Positions 7,337-16,332 of a stretch of DNA of 64,000 bases are shown piece by piece. The stretch comes from Bacillota bacterium. GTDB taxonomy: Bacteria; Bacillota; UBA4882; UBA8346. The DNA lies in NCBI GenBank assembly GCA_029974635.1, contig JARKQY010000044.1, forward strand, positions 1-64,000, given 5' to 3'. Below the pieces are notes generated by a model, which saw only the letters and a program-made list of their open reading frames with translations, ran no database searches and was not told the origin of the DNA. The position numbers were made by a program, and so were the translations under genes. Numbering within the stretch: the first letter of the stretch is position 1; each line of letters opens with the position of its first letter.

Positions 7337-7504
7337 TTAGCGTAACCGCATCTTTTCATGCTTTTCGATTTGAATGGCTTTCCCATCCTGAATAAATAAG
7401 GTGATGGATCCAAACGAAACACCGTTGGCCAATTTCAATAATTTTTGAATATCATTATGGGTGAGAGAGTTTTTTGGAGCGGAATTAACTTTTATTTCAT
7501 TCAT
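7337..7504 (-). CDS. yezD: YezD family protein (DUF2292), copy 1
   Basis: A 55-residue protein with the DUF2292 core: helix DIQKLLKLANGVSFGSI followed by beta strands TLFIQDGKAIQIEKHEKMRLR. The start at 7504 follows GGGGGTAGATG. Function is unknown; the family is found with sulfur assimilation genes in Bacillota. It lies 122 bases behind the NifD-like gene in the same operon. A paralog at 17233 leads the SsuB-type ATPase gene, so both parts of a possible split transporter carry a YezD gene. Confidence 0.88.
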   Translation of the reverse strand: MNEIKVNSAPKNSLTHNDIQKLLKLANGVSFGSITLFIQDGKAIQIEKHEKMRLR

Positions 7505-7626
7505 GGCATCTACCCCCAATTATTAAAAAGTTCACGCTCAGACGAAAATAAAAGTTTTGGCGATTCCGATAACTCCCAGTTGCCTATGCCCGTTTAAAAA
7601 TTTTAGCGCTCGTGATCAATCCGGGT

Positions 7627-9144
7627 TCATCCGTTGGATTGAGCGGGGCTGTCATCAATATAGCTAAATGGGTCTTGCTTGTACCAGTCTTCAAAGTATG
7701 GCAAACGGGTATTGGCCGCCAAATTCCGGTTAAAAACCGGGTTTTTCAGGAGCCGTGTCAACCGCCGCGCCAGTTCGAAGACTCCGTTATACCCCATGTA
7801 ATTTACGGTCTGGCCGAAGATGGGATAAACCGGAAATCCTTGTTTGGCCGCCCAGACATTGCCTCCGGTATGCCCCACATAAATGTCGGGCTTCAGCCTT
7901 TCCAGCAAATTGGATTGTTCAAAAGGCTGCCCGGTGGCTACATTAAACAGTACTTCATCGCTGAGATCCAGATCGTTTAGAAAATCATCGCCAAACCCAT
8001 CATAATGGTAACCTTTCAGCCCCACCACTTCCAATCCCAACTCCACTAAAGCGGTGGCATTGGCCAGTACTCGGATCTCTCCCCCGGCTAAAAAAGCCCG
8101 TTTGCCGCGGAGCGCTTCCCGGTATGGAGCCAGTGCCTTTTCCAGTTCCCGGGTCTCAGCTTCAATCAGCCGTTCAACTCTATCTTCAATCGTAAAGAAC
8201 TTGCCGATATCCCGCAGCCATTTATTGGTATTCATGATCCCGATGGGGATAGCCCGCAGGACAAAAGGAATCCCGTATTGGGCTTGTAAATGCCCGACGA
8301 AATAATCATCATGGGTAGCGCAAATACTCACATTAAGCGCCGCTTCAGTGACGGTTTCAAAATCATCCGGATGGGCGTAACATGGCATGAAACGGGCATT
8401 TAGCTCCAGCGCCCTTAACAGCCGGGTCAATTCATCCTCGTCAAAACGGCTCATGGACGAGACGTTCAGGATGTTTACCGTTTTACTGCGCCGGTAGTTT
8501 TCAGCCAACTCTTCCAATTCATCGGGGATGACCCGCTCGTACTCCTCACGCACATCCACCAGGTTTCGTAAGATCCCGTGGTAAACGGCATCATAGGCGC
8601 TAGCCTGGATTTTGGTTTTAAATCCTTCACAATGAACCGGGACGATCTTGGCAGCGACTTCCGCTTGCAGTTGGGCCAATATCCCGTCCAGATCATCACC
8701 GATGAGCGCCGGTACGCAACTGTTAGCCACAATGATGGCACTAGGCCGGAATTCCCGGTCTGCATAAAGTACCGCTTCACGTAGTTTGCTCTCGCCGCCC
8801 TTGATCACATCAGATTCATCCAGATTGGTATTGAGCCAAATCAAGCCAGGCGCCTTGGCATCCCGGAGTTTTTGAAAGTTTTTGGTGAGGCCGGCCATGG
8901 CGGTACTGCCGCCGCCGCAGCCGATGGGCGCATGGATAATAATTACGGCATTCCGAAGGGTATTCAAAATGGCCATACTCAAATTCAATTGGCAGCCCTG
9001 GGTCTGGGCGAAAGTGCGCTTGATCCCGTTTAAGCAACCTTTTCTAGCGCCTTCAGCCAGTTGGCAACAGGAACCTCCGAAAGCATTACAAGCTTTTAAT
9101 CTATCTTCCCGCACCGGCGGGGCCTTTTCCTTGATAAAATCCAT
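7627..9144 (-). CDS. nitrogenase-like component, NifD-like subunit (set 1)
   Basis: A 505-residue member of the nitrogenase alpha family. The three cluster cysteines at the subunit interface are present: TQGCQLNLS, HAPIGCGGG and ANSCVPALIGDD, matching Cys62, Cys88 and Cys154 of Azotobacter NifD. A cysteine in SICATHDDYFVGHL aligns with the FeMo-cofactor ligand Cys275. The cofactor histidine (His442) is not conserved; the region reads GQTVNYMGYNG, with glutamine at the aligned place. It therefore probably binds a nitrogenase-type cofactor in altered form. It is the last structural gene after NifB-, NifH- and NifK-like genes. The best precedent is MarD/MarK of methylthio-alkane reductase; the substrate is not proven. 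Confidence 0.85.
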   Translation of the reverse strand: MDFIKEKAPPVREDRLKACNAFGGSCCQLAEGARKGCLNGIKRTFAQTQGCQLNLSMAILNTLRNAVIIIHAPIGCGGGSTAMAGLTKNFQKLRDAKAPGLIWLNTNLDESDVIKGGESKLREAVLYADREFRPSAIIVANSCVPALIGDDLDGILAQLQAEVAAKIVPVHCEGFKTKIQASAYDAVYHGILRNLVDVREEYERVIPDELEELAENYRRSKTVNILNVSSMSRFDEDELTRLLRALELNARFMPCYAHPDDFETVTEAALNVSICATHDDYFVGHLQAQYGIPFVLRAIPIGIMNTNKWLRDIGKFFTIEDRVERLIEAETRELEKALAPYREALRGKRAFLAGGEIRVLANATALVELGLEVVGLKGYHYDGFGDDFLNDLDLSDEVLFNVATGQPFEQSNLLERLKPDIYVGHTGGNVWAAKQGFPVYPIFGQTVNYMGYNGVFELARRLTRLLKNPVFNRNLAANTRLPYFEDWYKQDPFSYIDDSPAQSNG

Positions 9145-9178
9145 TGGAATGACCTCCTCGTATCTTTGAGTTTCACAA

Positions 9179-10519
9179 CTACCTGCTGCCCACCAAAGTA
9201 CTGAACAAGTCTTCAGCTAACCGTAAGGCGCCCGTATAACCGGCATAAGCCCGGTCCAATACCACCCGGTTGGAGATGGGATAGGTGACACTCAAGTGGG
9301 GCGCCCCCAAACTATCGGCCAGGTCTCTTTCAAAAGCGCTCCCGACGACAAAGGCCGGATTAAATCCATCATAATAACGCTGGTTGCGATTAATGGGCCA
9401 ATGATTGAACAGATGCTTTTTTACGCTGGAAGTATCGCTGTCAAAGACCAGTTTCGGCCGGATGGGAGAGAGGTAGTTGCCAAATCTGGCAGTTACCCGT
9501 TCTTGCTCATTTTCAGTCAGCAGATCCGTCACCACGACCAACTCCGGCAACCATCCCAGATCGTCTGCTAAGAAACGGGTCAAAGCTTGAGCGTAATTGG
9601 AATCTCCGACAACCACCGCATACCGTTGTAAATCCAAATCGTTGTATACATCGGCCAATCTCTCCAGATAGCTGTAAAAATGCTTTTTCTCTTCTTGAAT
9701 CAATCGATTGATAAAAGCCTCCTCAATACCGAGGGCTTTACCGACCGCATTTAGGAATTGCTCGGTTCCGTAAGTTCCAATGGGAAAAGGAACGGTAATA
9801 AAAGGAGTTCCATGTTCCTCCTCAAAGACCCGGGCCGGCTCCACTCCGGCAGTATCGGAGACCACGATATTGAATACCGCTGAAGCGGCATTTTTTAGAT
9901 TATCCAGGGTTTCACCCTCACCGAAGAAGGTATTGACCCGGTAACCCAGCTTTTCCAGCAGCGTCTTTAAAACCTCCAGATTCCCCTTCCAAAAGACATC
10001 CTGAATCGGGACAATTCCCCATAAATTCACCGTTTTTGGATCCTTGGACTGATTTTTGATAACCAATTCGCGAAACAAGAGTTCCAACACAATATCGTAC
10101 CCTTTAAAAGAATTCCCTTTAAAGCCGCCGGTATCGGCAGCCAGAACCGGCGCCCGGTTCCCGGCGAATTTTCTGGCCACCGATTTGGCGTCATCACCAA
10201 TCATCTCCACCATACATCCGGTAACTACCACATATAGATCGCCGTCGACGACTTTTAATGTATTCGCAATCTGTTCGGTAAGACGGCCTTCTCCCCCGAA
10301 AACAATCTCATTTTCATAGACATTGGAACTGGGAAGGGCTTGGCCGGAGCAGTATCCGCTCCCCAGATAACCGGCGGCCCCGTTCAGGGCATTGGCAATA
10401 TTGCCGCCACAACCGGCTGCGGCATGCAAGACGGGAATTACCCGGGGCAGATTAATCAAAGTGCCGATTGCTCCCCCCAAGGCGCAGGTATACCGGGGTC
10501 GATCAACAAATTTACTCAT
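9179..10519 (-). CDS. nitrogenase-like component, NifK-like subunit (set 1)
   Basis: A 446-residue nitrogenase beta-family protein. It opens with RPRYTCALGGAIGTL, followed by HAAAGCGGN and VVTGCMVEMIGDD, the three cysteines expected for the P-cluster side of the interface. It is shorter than NifK of Mo-nitrogenase (about 520) and lacks its N-terminal extension, as do Nfl/Mar and NifE/N proteins. The start at 10519 follows GGAGGAATTG; an upstream in-frame ATG at 10549 lacks a site. It lies 75 bases after the NifH-like gene and 34 before the NifD-like gene. It should form the heterotetramer with that subunit. Confidence 0.85.
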   Translation of the reverse strand: MSKFVDRPRYTCALGGAIGTLINLPRVIPVLHAAAGCGGNIANALNGAAGYLGSGYCSGQALPSSNVYENEIVFGGEGRLTEQIANTLKVVDGDLYVVVTGCMVEMIGDDAKSVARKFAGNRAPVLAADTGGFKGNSFKGYDIVLELLFRELVIKNQSKDPKTVNLWGIVPIQDVFWKGNLEVLKTLLEKLGYRVNTFFGEGETLDNLKNAASAVFNIVVSDTAGVEPARVFEEEHGTPFITVPFPIGTYGTEQFLNAVGKALGIEEAFINRLIQEEKKHFYSYLERLADVYNDLDLQRYAVVVGDSNYAQALTRFLADDLGWLPELVVVTDLLTENEQERVTARFGNYLSPIRPKLVFDSDTSSVKKHLFNHWPINRNQRYYDGFNPAFVVGSAFERDLADSLGAPHLSVTYPISNRVVLDRAYAGYTGALRLAEDLFSTLVGSR

Positions 10520-10594
10520 TTCAATTCCTCCACGACGAAGTTCATTCATTACATAGAAAATTTCACAATGACACCAAAGTCCAGATCAATATAC

Positions 10595-11470
10595 TTAAAT
10601 ACTCGCTGCCGCGCTCCGGACCTCCCCGGTTTCCATGGCCAGCAACTGATCCGCCCATTTGGCGGCCCATTCCCGCAACTCTTGAATATCGAGAGGAGTA
10701 GGGGTTTTGGAATCGGTATGGTTCGCAATCCGCTGGGCTAGATGTTGATAAACTTTGGCCTGCTCCGAGTTGGGCGCAGCCTCTATGGTGGTTTTGCCCT
10801 GCAGTTCGCTCTGGGTCACCGTTACCGAACGGGGTACGTAACCGACGACCTGGGTACTGGTTTGTTTGACAAAATCATCGATGATTTCTTTGGCATAAGG
10901 GGCATTGATGGAATTGGCAATCACACCGCCCAATAACGCGCCGCCGGAGTTTGAATATTTTTGAATTCCTTTAAATAGGTTGTTGGCGGCATAGATGGCC
11001 ATAAAATCAGCTGATGACACGGTAAAAACATGCTCGGCAATGCCTTCCCGGATGGGTACCGCAAATCCGCCGCAAACCACGTCGCCAAGAACGTCGTACA
11101 GTACAAAATCCAGATCCAGTTCATCAAAGACACGGAGTTGTTTCAAAAGCTGGACTGCAGTAATGATTCCCCGGCCCGCACAACCAACCCCCGGAGCCGG
11201 ACCGCCGGCTTCCACGCAATAAACTCCGCCGAAACCTTGAAAGAGCACTTCTTCAGCTTTCACAGTATTTTTTTCACGGAGCGTATCCAGAACGGTCGGT
11301 ATATACTTCCCACCTCGCAATGTATTGGTGGAATCGCTTTTGGGATCGCAGCCGAACTGCATCACTTTGTAGCCGGCCGCTGCTAATGCGGCACTAATAT
11401 TGGAGGTAGTAGTAGACTTTCCGATACCTCCCTTTCCATAAATGGCAATCTGTTTTGTTTTTTTCGACAC
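10595..11470 (-). CDS. NifH-like nitrogenase reductase (Fe protein)
   Basis: A 291-residue P-loop ATPase. The Walker A motif GKGGIGKSTT is near residues 12-21, a switch segment is QFGCDPKSDS, and the two cysteines that bridge one 4Fe-4S cluster in the dimer occur in GVGCAGRGI and DVVCGGFAVPIR. It transfers electrons to the NifD/K-like partner with ATP hydrolysis. The GTG start at 11470 is chosen because GGAGTGACCA precedes it; the longer frame opens with TTG inside the upstream stop. It is the only NifH-like gene in the window, so it may also serve the second NifD/K-like pair at 55-58 kb. Confidence 0.93.
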   Translation of the reverse strand: MSKKTKQIAIYGKGGIGKSTTTSNISAALAAAGYKVMQFGCDPKSDSTNTLRGGKYIPTVLDTLREKNTVKAEEVLFQGFGGVYCVEAGGPAPGVGCAGRGIITAVQLLKQLRVFDELDLDFVLYDVLGDVVCGGFAVPIREGIAEHVFTVSSADFMAIYAANNLFKGIQKYSNSGGALLGGVIANSINAPYAKEIIDDFVKQTSTQVVGYVPRSVTVTQSELQGKTTIEAAPNSEQAKVYQHLAQRIANHTDSKTPTPLDIQELREWAAKWADQLLAMETGEVRSAAASI

Positions 11471-11499
11471 ACTGGTCACTCCTTTTTGAAATTTAAAAC

Positions 11500-12387
11500 T
11501 CAACCATGCGAAAACGTATTGAGTGGTTGGTCATATAGCTTTTCGGCAAGATCTAAACCTTTACCGGGAATGCCACAAGCGTCCGCCCGACAATGCCGGC
11601 AATGACGAAATACGGTTAAATGTTTTTCCGCCGCCTCCCGGGCCAAATTCAGCTGGTGGCAGGTTGGCGCCGCATGTTCCTGCAATTCGTGCTGGGGTAT
11701 CAAGGGAATAATGTTAAACAAGGAAGCTCCCCTATCGGCGGTTGTTTGGGCGATATGACCCACGTGATGGTCATTGACGCCCGGAATCAATACGGTATTA
11801 ACCTTGACCACCGCTCCCAGGGAAACTATGCGGCGAATACCGTCCAGTTGAGCGGCGATGAGAATACGGGCGGCATTAATTCCGGTTAAATATTGATCAT
11901 GATAATGAATATAAGAACAAATATCCGGCAAAATATTTTCATCCACGGCGTTCACCGTCACCGTTACGGTTTTGACCCCAGCCGCGATGATTCGTTCCGC
12001 TTTTTCCGCCAAAAGCAAACCATTGGTACTCAAACAATTCGTTAAACTTGGAAACCGATGATGAATCGCTTCAAATGCTTCCAAGGCGTCATCGGTGGCT
12101 AAAGTATCCCCAGGGCCGGCGATGCCGGCCACAGTGATTTCCGGGCAAAGCTCCAGAGCCTGGGCAACCTTTTCAACGGCTTCCGTAGGAGTTAAGAGCC
12201 CCCGGCTCACCCCCGGCCGGTTCTCCCATTTATTAAAACCTCTTTTGCAGAAACGGCATTGAATATTACAAGCCGGACTGACTGGAAGATGAATTCTGCC
12301 GTATTTGAAATGAGCATCCCCATTGAAACAAGGATGTTGTTTGATGAGGTGATGAAACGTTTCTCTATTTTCCAACGGTTGAGACAT
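11500..12387 (-). CDS. NifB-like radical SAM cofactor synthase
   Basis: A 295-residue radical SAM protein. HPCFNGDAHFKYGRIHLPV and CNIQCRFCKRGFNKWENRPG carry the CxxxCxxC site for the SAM-binding cluster, and the C-terminal CRHCRADACGIPGKG supplies ligands of the additional clusters fused in NifB. There is no NifX-like tail. NifB makes the carbide-containing 8Fe-9S core of nitrogenase cofactors, so its presence implies the NifD/K-like enzyme carries such a core. ATG 12387 follows AGGCAGGTG. It is the first gene of the operon, behind a promoter with a sulfur-type operator. Radical SAM proteins of similar length could act elsewhere, but the NifB signature is distinct. Confidence 0.92.
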   Translation of the reverse strand: MSQPLENRETFHHLIKQHPCFNGDAHFKYGRIHLPVSPACNIQCRFCKRGFNKWENRPGVSRGLLTPTEAVEKVAQALELCPEITVAGIAGPGDTLATDDALEAFEAIHHRFPSLTNCLSTNGLLLAEKAERIIAAGVKTVTVTVNAVDENILPDICSYIHYHDQYLTGINAARILIAAQLDGIRRIVSLGAVVKVNTVLIPGVNDHHVGHIAQTTADRGASLFNIIPLIPQHELQEHAAPTCHQLNLAREAAEKHLTVFRHCRHCRADACGIPGKGLDLAEKLYDQPLNTFSHG

Positions 12388-12450
12388 AATTATCACCTGC
12401 CTAAGAATAAAAATTAATTAAACCACTCTGTTTACTGGGTTATTAGTCAT

Positions 12451-12478
12451 TTTTTAAGGGGGGTGCCCCCCTCAAAAA
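12451..12478. repeat. GC-rich stem-loop in the nifB-like leader
   Basis: Arms of AGGGGGG and CCCCCCT, extended by T/A runs and separated by a two-base loop, give a 12-base stem with one mismatch. It sits about 65 bases downstream of the expected transcription start of the NifB-like operon. No T run follows on either strand, so it is not a standard terminator. Confidence 0.7.
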
Positions 12479-12520
12479 GATACCATCCCTACAACAATTT
12501 GACCATTTTTAATTCCATAA

Positions 12521-12578
12521 ATTCCTATAAACTTAGTAGGTTATCTAATATAATACGCTTCCAACCACCATTTGTCAA
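12521..12578 (-). promoter_or_regulatory. promoter and sulfur operator of the nitrogenase-like operon
   Basis: Minus strand: TTGACA (12578-12573), 17-base spacer, TATTAT (12555-12550). The operator CCTATAAACTTAGTAGG (12524-12540, read on the plus strand) starts ten bases after the -10 box. Nearly the same 17-mer lies in the same place in the cysK promoter, so the two should share a repressor. Confidence 0.85.
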
Positions 12579-12652
12579 CCATTACAATGAATTTTTTACA
12601 ATTCGTTATTATTTTTCTTATAAAGGGAAAGCAAACCATATATCATCTTGTA

Positions 12653-13882
12653 TCATTTTGACATCGATCTGCGGCGGACAATATCGTCTACTACCGTGAT
12701 TTTACTTTTGATCATCCCCATCCAGCACGTATAGGGGATATCTCCGGTTTCCCGGGGGATAAATTCGACGCTATTTGCACCTGCAACCAATTTTTTGTCG
12801 ATTTTATACTTGGGAATGGTGATAGCATTATTACAACCGTTCAGGCTATCCGTATCGGCTTTGATAACCCACTTCACCGGTATTCCCTTTTGAACTACAA
12901 TGGGTGGATAACCGCCGGATTCGATGGCGGTAACCACGGTTTGTAATTTCCCGTCAATTTGGGCGACACCGGCTATGCCGGCATCAGCGGAGCTGTTATT
13001 TACCGACGCCCCGATCATCACTCCCGAAAGCGACAAGCCCCTGCCGATCATCACTAGTCCAAGTATTATTACAAATACGGCGCTTACCTTCAAAATTCCA
13101 GCGATGTACTTTTTGTGAACAATGGAGTTTAATAAACCAAAGAAAAACATGACCGGTACTGTTCCAAGAGAGAAAACAAACATGGAAACGGCTCCGAATA
13201 TTATACTTCTCGTACTTAAAGCGTATAATTGAACTATCTGTAAAGGTCCGCAGGGCATCAGCCCGCTCAACAACCCGATATAAAATGGACCGTAATTGTT
13301 TTGGCCTTGGATCTTTTTGGCGGCAAAGTATGGCATTCGCAGGTTCAACCGCCGTAATGCCGGAAAAATTCCCAGGAGGTTTATGCCCATAATAACCATA
13401 AATAGGCCTCCGAAGATGGGAACAACACCTTTCCAAATGCCGGCAAAACTCATGACCTGGCCCAGTCCTCCGACAATTCCGCCCACAATGGTGTAGGCAA
13501 TCACTCTGCCGGAATTATAAAGCAGGGAAGGAAAAAACCATACCGGTATCTTACCGGGTTTCGTGACAGTCTGGTTCCGGATCGTCTGGGAGACTACCAG
13601 GCCACCGCACATCCCGAGGCAGTGAAAAGAGGTTAAAATGCCGAATCCGAACAGTAAACCCAGGCCCGCATCATTGCCAAGCCGGGGAAGATATTTGAGC
13701 GTCGCCAAATCTTTTAAAAATGGCAAGGCATCAATGCCGAACAGGCTTTTTAATATGAAATAAAATCCTAGTATAATGCCGATGCCGGCAATTATCTTAG
13801 TCACATTTTCCCAATTGCCATTAGGTTTTGGTTGAAAATTATCGCTCCCGGCTTCGACGGAGTTCTTTACAAAATCTGGCAT
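12653..13882 (-). CDS. TauE/SafE-like membrane protein with C-terminal cupredoxin-like domain
   Basis: A 409-residue protein. After one N-terminal helix, residues about 70-300 form a six-to-seven-helix sulfite-exporter/cytochrome-biogenesis type transporter domain with HCLGMCGGL and GLMPCGPLQ, paired cysteines typical of this DsbD-like group. The C-terminal 100 residues look like a cupredoxin, ending with IPYTCWMGMIKS, where Cys and Met are likely copper ligands. The start at 13882 follows AAGGAGGACTTA. It is next to a CopA-type ATPase, which supports a role in copper or metal-thiol handling rather than sulfite export. Confidence 0.82.
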   Translation of the reverse strand: MPDFVKNSVEAGSDNFQPKPNGNWENVTKIIAGIGIILGFYFILKSLFGIDALPFLKDLATLKYLPRLGNDAGLGLLFGFGILTSFHCLGMCGGLVVSQTIRNQTVTKPGKIPVWFFPSLLYNSGRVIAYTIVGGIVGGLGQVMSFAGIWKGVVPIFGGLFMVIMGINLLGIFPALRRLNLRMPYFAAKKIQGQNNYGPFYIGLLSGLMPCGPLQIVQLYALSTRSIIFGAVSMFVFSLGTVPVMFFFGLLNSIVHKKYIAGILKVSAVFVIILGLVMIGRGLSLSGVMIGASVNNSSADAGIAGVAQIDGKLQTVVTAIESGGYPPIVVQKGIPVKWVIKADTDSLNGCNNAITIPKYKIDKKLVAGANSVEFIPRETGDIPYTCWMGMIKSKITVVDDIVRRRSMSK

Positions 13883-13979
13883 TAAGTCCTCCTTACCTCC
13901 ACAGATAAAGGTCAAAAATTAAAGCTGTTCCCTAAACCAGTACTTTACCATAATTTTACAGTTCAGCTTTTAATTCCGC

Positions 13980-16274
13980 TTACGTCGTTGTTCCTTTGAA
14001 CCGTTTCAGGCTCAGGGAATTCAGCAAAACGGATATGGAACTAAATGCCATTGCGGCCGCCGCAATAACCGGGCTTAAATTCCCCGTCGCCGCAAAGGGT
14101 ATGCCGATGACATTGTAAATAAAAGCCCAGAATAAATTCTGTTTGACTTTGCGCATGGTTTTACGGGATAACTTAAGTGCGGTTGGAATTGTGAACAGGT
14201 TATCTTTTAACAGCACGATGCCTCCTGTTTCGATTGCCACATCCGAACCGGTTCCAATGGCAAACCCGGTATCCGCCTTGGCTAATGCCGGCGCATCATT
14301 GATACCATCGCCAACCATGGCCACAATTTTACCCGCAGCCTTCATTTTTTCAATTTCAGCCGCCTTATTTTCAGGTAATACTTCCGCCAGTATATTTTTG
14401 ATCCCCGCCCTTTCCGCAACCGCCTGGGCGGTTTTACGGTTATCCCCGGTTATCATATAAATCTCGGTGCCCATTTTTTTAAGAGCAGCGACGACTGCAG
14501 GGGCATCCGGTTTTAGTTTATCGGCAAGAGCTATTATCCCTGTAAGTATACCGTTGATTGCCATTAATACCGCCGTTTTGCCCTCGGAATGAAGCGCAAA
14601 CAGTTTCTCCTCCGCTTTTTGCAAATCAATATGATACTCCGCTATCATTTTGGGCGTTCCAATAATTACGCTCTTTCCCTGAATCTCAGCATGAACGCCC
14701 TTTCCGGGAACGGCTTCAAATTTTTCCGCATCAGCCAACTCCGCAGCCAATCTCTCTTTCCCCTTCTGATAGATGGCGGTTCCTAATGGATGCTCCGATT
14801 TTTTCTCAGCGATGGCGGCTAATTTCAATACTTCATTTTCATCATATCCGTTGGCCGGATCCAGTAGAATAATATCGGTTACTTCCGGTTTCCCGGTGGT
14901 GATGGTACCCGTCTTATCAAAAACTATGGTATTAACTTTGCAGGCAGTTTCCAGTTCCGCGCCATTTTTAATCAAGATGCCGTTTTGGGCTCCTTTGCCC
15001 ATCCCCACCATAAGCGCTGTCGGCGTTGCCAAACCCAAAGCACAGGGGCACGAAACCACTAAAACCGCTACCGCATATAAGATCGGTCTGTCGATGACGA
15101 AAAAGGTCCCGTTATAAATCACAAAATACCAGATACAAAAGGTGCCGATAGCGGCTAATACAACCAACGGAACAAAATATCCGCATACCGTATCGGCGAT
15201 TTTTTGGATCGGCGCTTTACTGTTTTGGGCTTCTTCCACCATTTTGATAATGTGTGCCAGTACAGTTTCATTACCGACTTTCGTGGCTCGAAACTTAAAT
15301 GAACCGAATTTGTTTAATGACGCTCCGGTAACAAAATCGGTTTCTTTTTTATCGATAGGAATACTTTCACCGGTGAGCATCGATTCATCGACTACCGAAT
15401 AGCCTTCAGTGATGACGCCGTCCACCGGCACCTGTTCGCCGGGTTTTACGATGATGATCTCCCCGATTTGAACCTCCTCCACCGGTATATCGACTTCGGC
15501 GCCGTCCCGCAGAACTCTGGCCGTCTTAGGTTTAAGTTCAATCAGCGCTTGGATGGCTTTGGAGGTCCTGCCTTTAGCTACGGATTCCAAATACTTGCCC
15601 AGCAACACCAGGGTGATAATCACCGAAGACGCCTCGAAATAGATATCTTTCATCCCCCAATAGATCGTAAAAGTTTCAAAAAGGGAGATATATAAGCTAT
15701 AAAAGTACGCAGCCGTTGTGCCGATGACTACCAGCAAATCCATGGTCGCTTTTTTGGCCCGTAATGCATAAAAAGAATGTTTATAAAACCGGAATCCGAT
15801 GATGAATTGAACCGGCGTAGCCACTGCAAGCTGTAAACGCCAATCATGCAGAATGCTGGTTCGATATCTTATGTATTCGATAAAGGCCCCCCATTTTGTC
15901 TGGGTGTTTGGGTCAAAATAATCATGGCAAAACCCTAACCCCCCCAAAATCATCGCCAGCATTAAAGGTGAACTAAAAACCGCTGCGATGATAAATAATC
16001 TGCGCATTTTGTTTCTTTCAATTTCGCCGCGATCCAGTTGCGAATTTACATCCTTGCCTTCATGTTCCGCGGCCGCAAATCCTAGATGTTCGATTTTTTT
16101 GATAATATCCGGTAACTGGACCTTGGTATTGTCATACTCCAAAAGCGCTTTTTCCGTTGCATAATTAACTTTGATCCGGGTGACCCCATCGAGCCGTTCC
16201 AGGCTTGATTCGATAGTAGCCGAGCATAAAGCGCAAGTCATACCGAATACTTTCAGGGAAACACTTTCAACCAT
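13980..16274 (-). CDS. copA: copper-translocating P1B-type ATPase
   Basis: A 764-residue ATPase. The N-terminal metal-binding domain has GMTCALCSATIES (CxxC), the membrane CPC motif is in VSCPCALGLATPT, phosphorylation occurs at DKTGTIT, and the hinge is GDGINDAPAL. These mark a Cu+ exporting P1B-1 ATPase of the cytoplasmic membrane. The ribosome site TAAGGAGGTGAGATA is near ideal. It follows the SsuB-like gene by 58 bases and precedes the TauE-cupredoxin gene by about 100, so the two copper genes may be read with the yezD-ssuB transcript. No copper regulator or CopZ is seen nearby. Confidence 0.95.
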   Translation of the reverse strand: MVESVSLKVFGMTCALCSATIESSLERLDGVTRIKVNYATEKALLEYDNTKVQLPDIIKKIEHLGFAAAEHEGKDVNSQLDRGEIERNKMRRLFIIAAVFSSPLMLAMILGGLGFCHDYFDPNTQTKWGAFIEYIRYRTSILHDWRLQLAVATPVQFIIGFRFYKHSFYALRAKKATMDLLVVIGTTAAYFYSLYISLFETFTIYWGMKDIYFEASSVIITLVLLGKYLESVAKGRTSKAIQALIELKPKTARVLRDGAEVDIPVEEVQIGEIIIVKPGEQVPVDGVITEGYSVVDESMLTGESIPIDKKETDFVTGASLNKFGSFKFRATKVGNETVLAHIIKMVEEAQNSKAPIQKIADTVCGYFVPLVVLAAIGTFCIWYFVIYNGTFFVIDRPILYAVAVLVVSCPCALGLATPTALMVGMGKGAQNGILIKNGAELETACKVNTIVFDKTGTITTGKPEVTDIILLDPANGYDENEVLKLAAIAEKKSEHPLGTAIYQKGKERLAAELADAEKFEAVPGKGVHAEIQGKSVIIGTPKMIAEYHIDLQKAEEKLFALHSEGKTAVLMAINGILTGIIALADKLKPDAPAVVAALKKMGTEIYMITGDNRKTAQAVAERAGIKNILAEVLPENKAAEIEKMKAAGKIVAMVGDGINDAPALAKADTGFAIGTGSDVAIETGGIVLLKDNLFTIPTALKLSRKTMRKVKQNLFWAFIYNVIGIPFAATGNLSPVIAAAAMAFSSISVLLNSLSLKRFKGTTT

Positions 16275-16332
16275 TATCTCACCTCCTTACAGCTCGTCAC
16301 TCATATTCTGCGTCATCAGGAAATATTCCGGG

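Noticed and set aside
7627-12387. Conventional Mo-nitrogenase for N2 fixation
   Set aside because: No nifE/N, nifV, nifU or mod genes are present, the K-like subunit is short, the cofactor histidine is missing, and the promoter carries a sulfur-type operator.
12451-12478. Rho-independent terminator of the nifB-like leader
   Set aside because: No T run follows the stem on either strand; the flanking A/T runs pair with each other.
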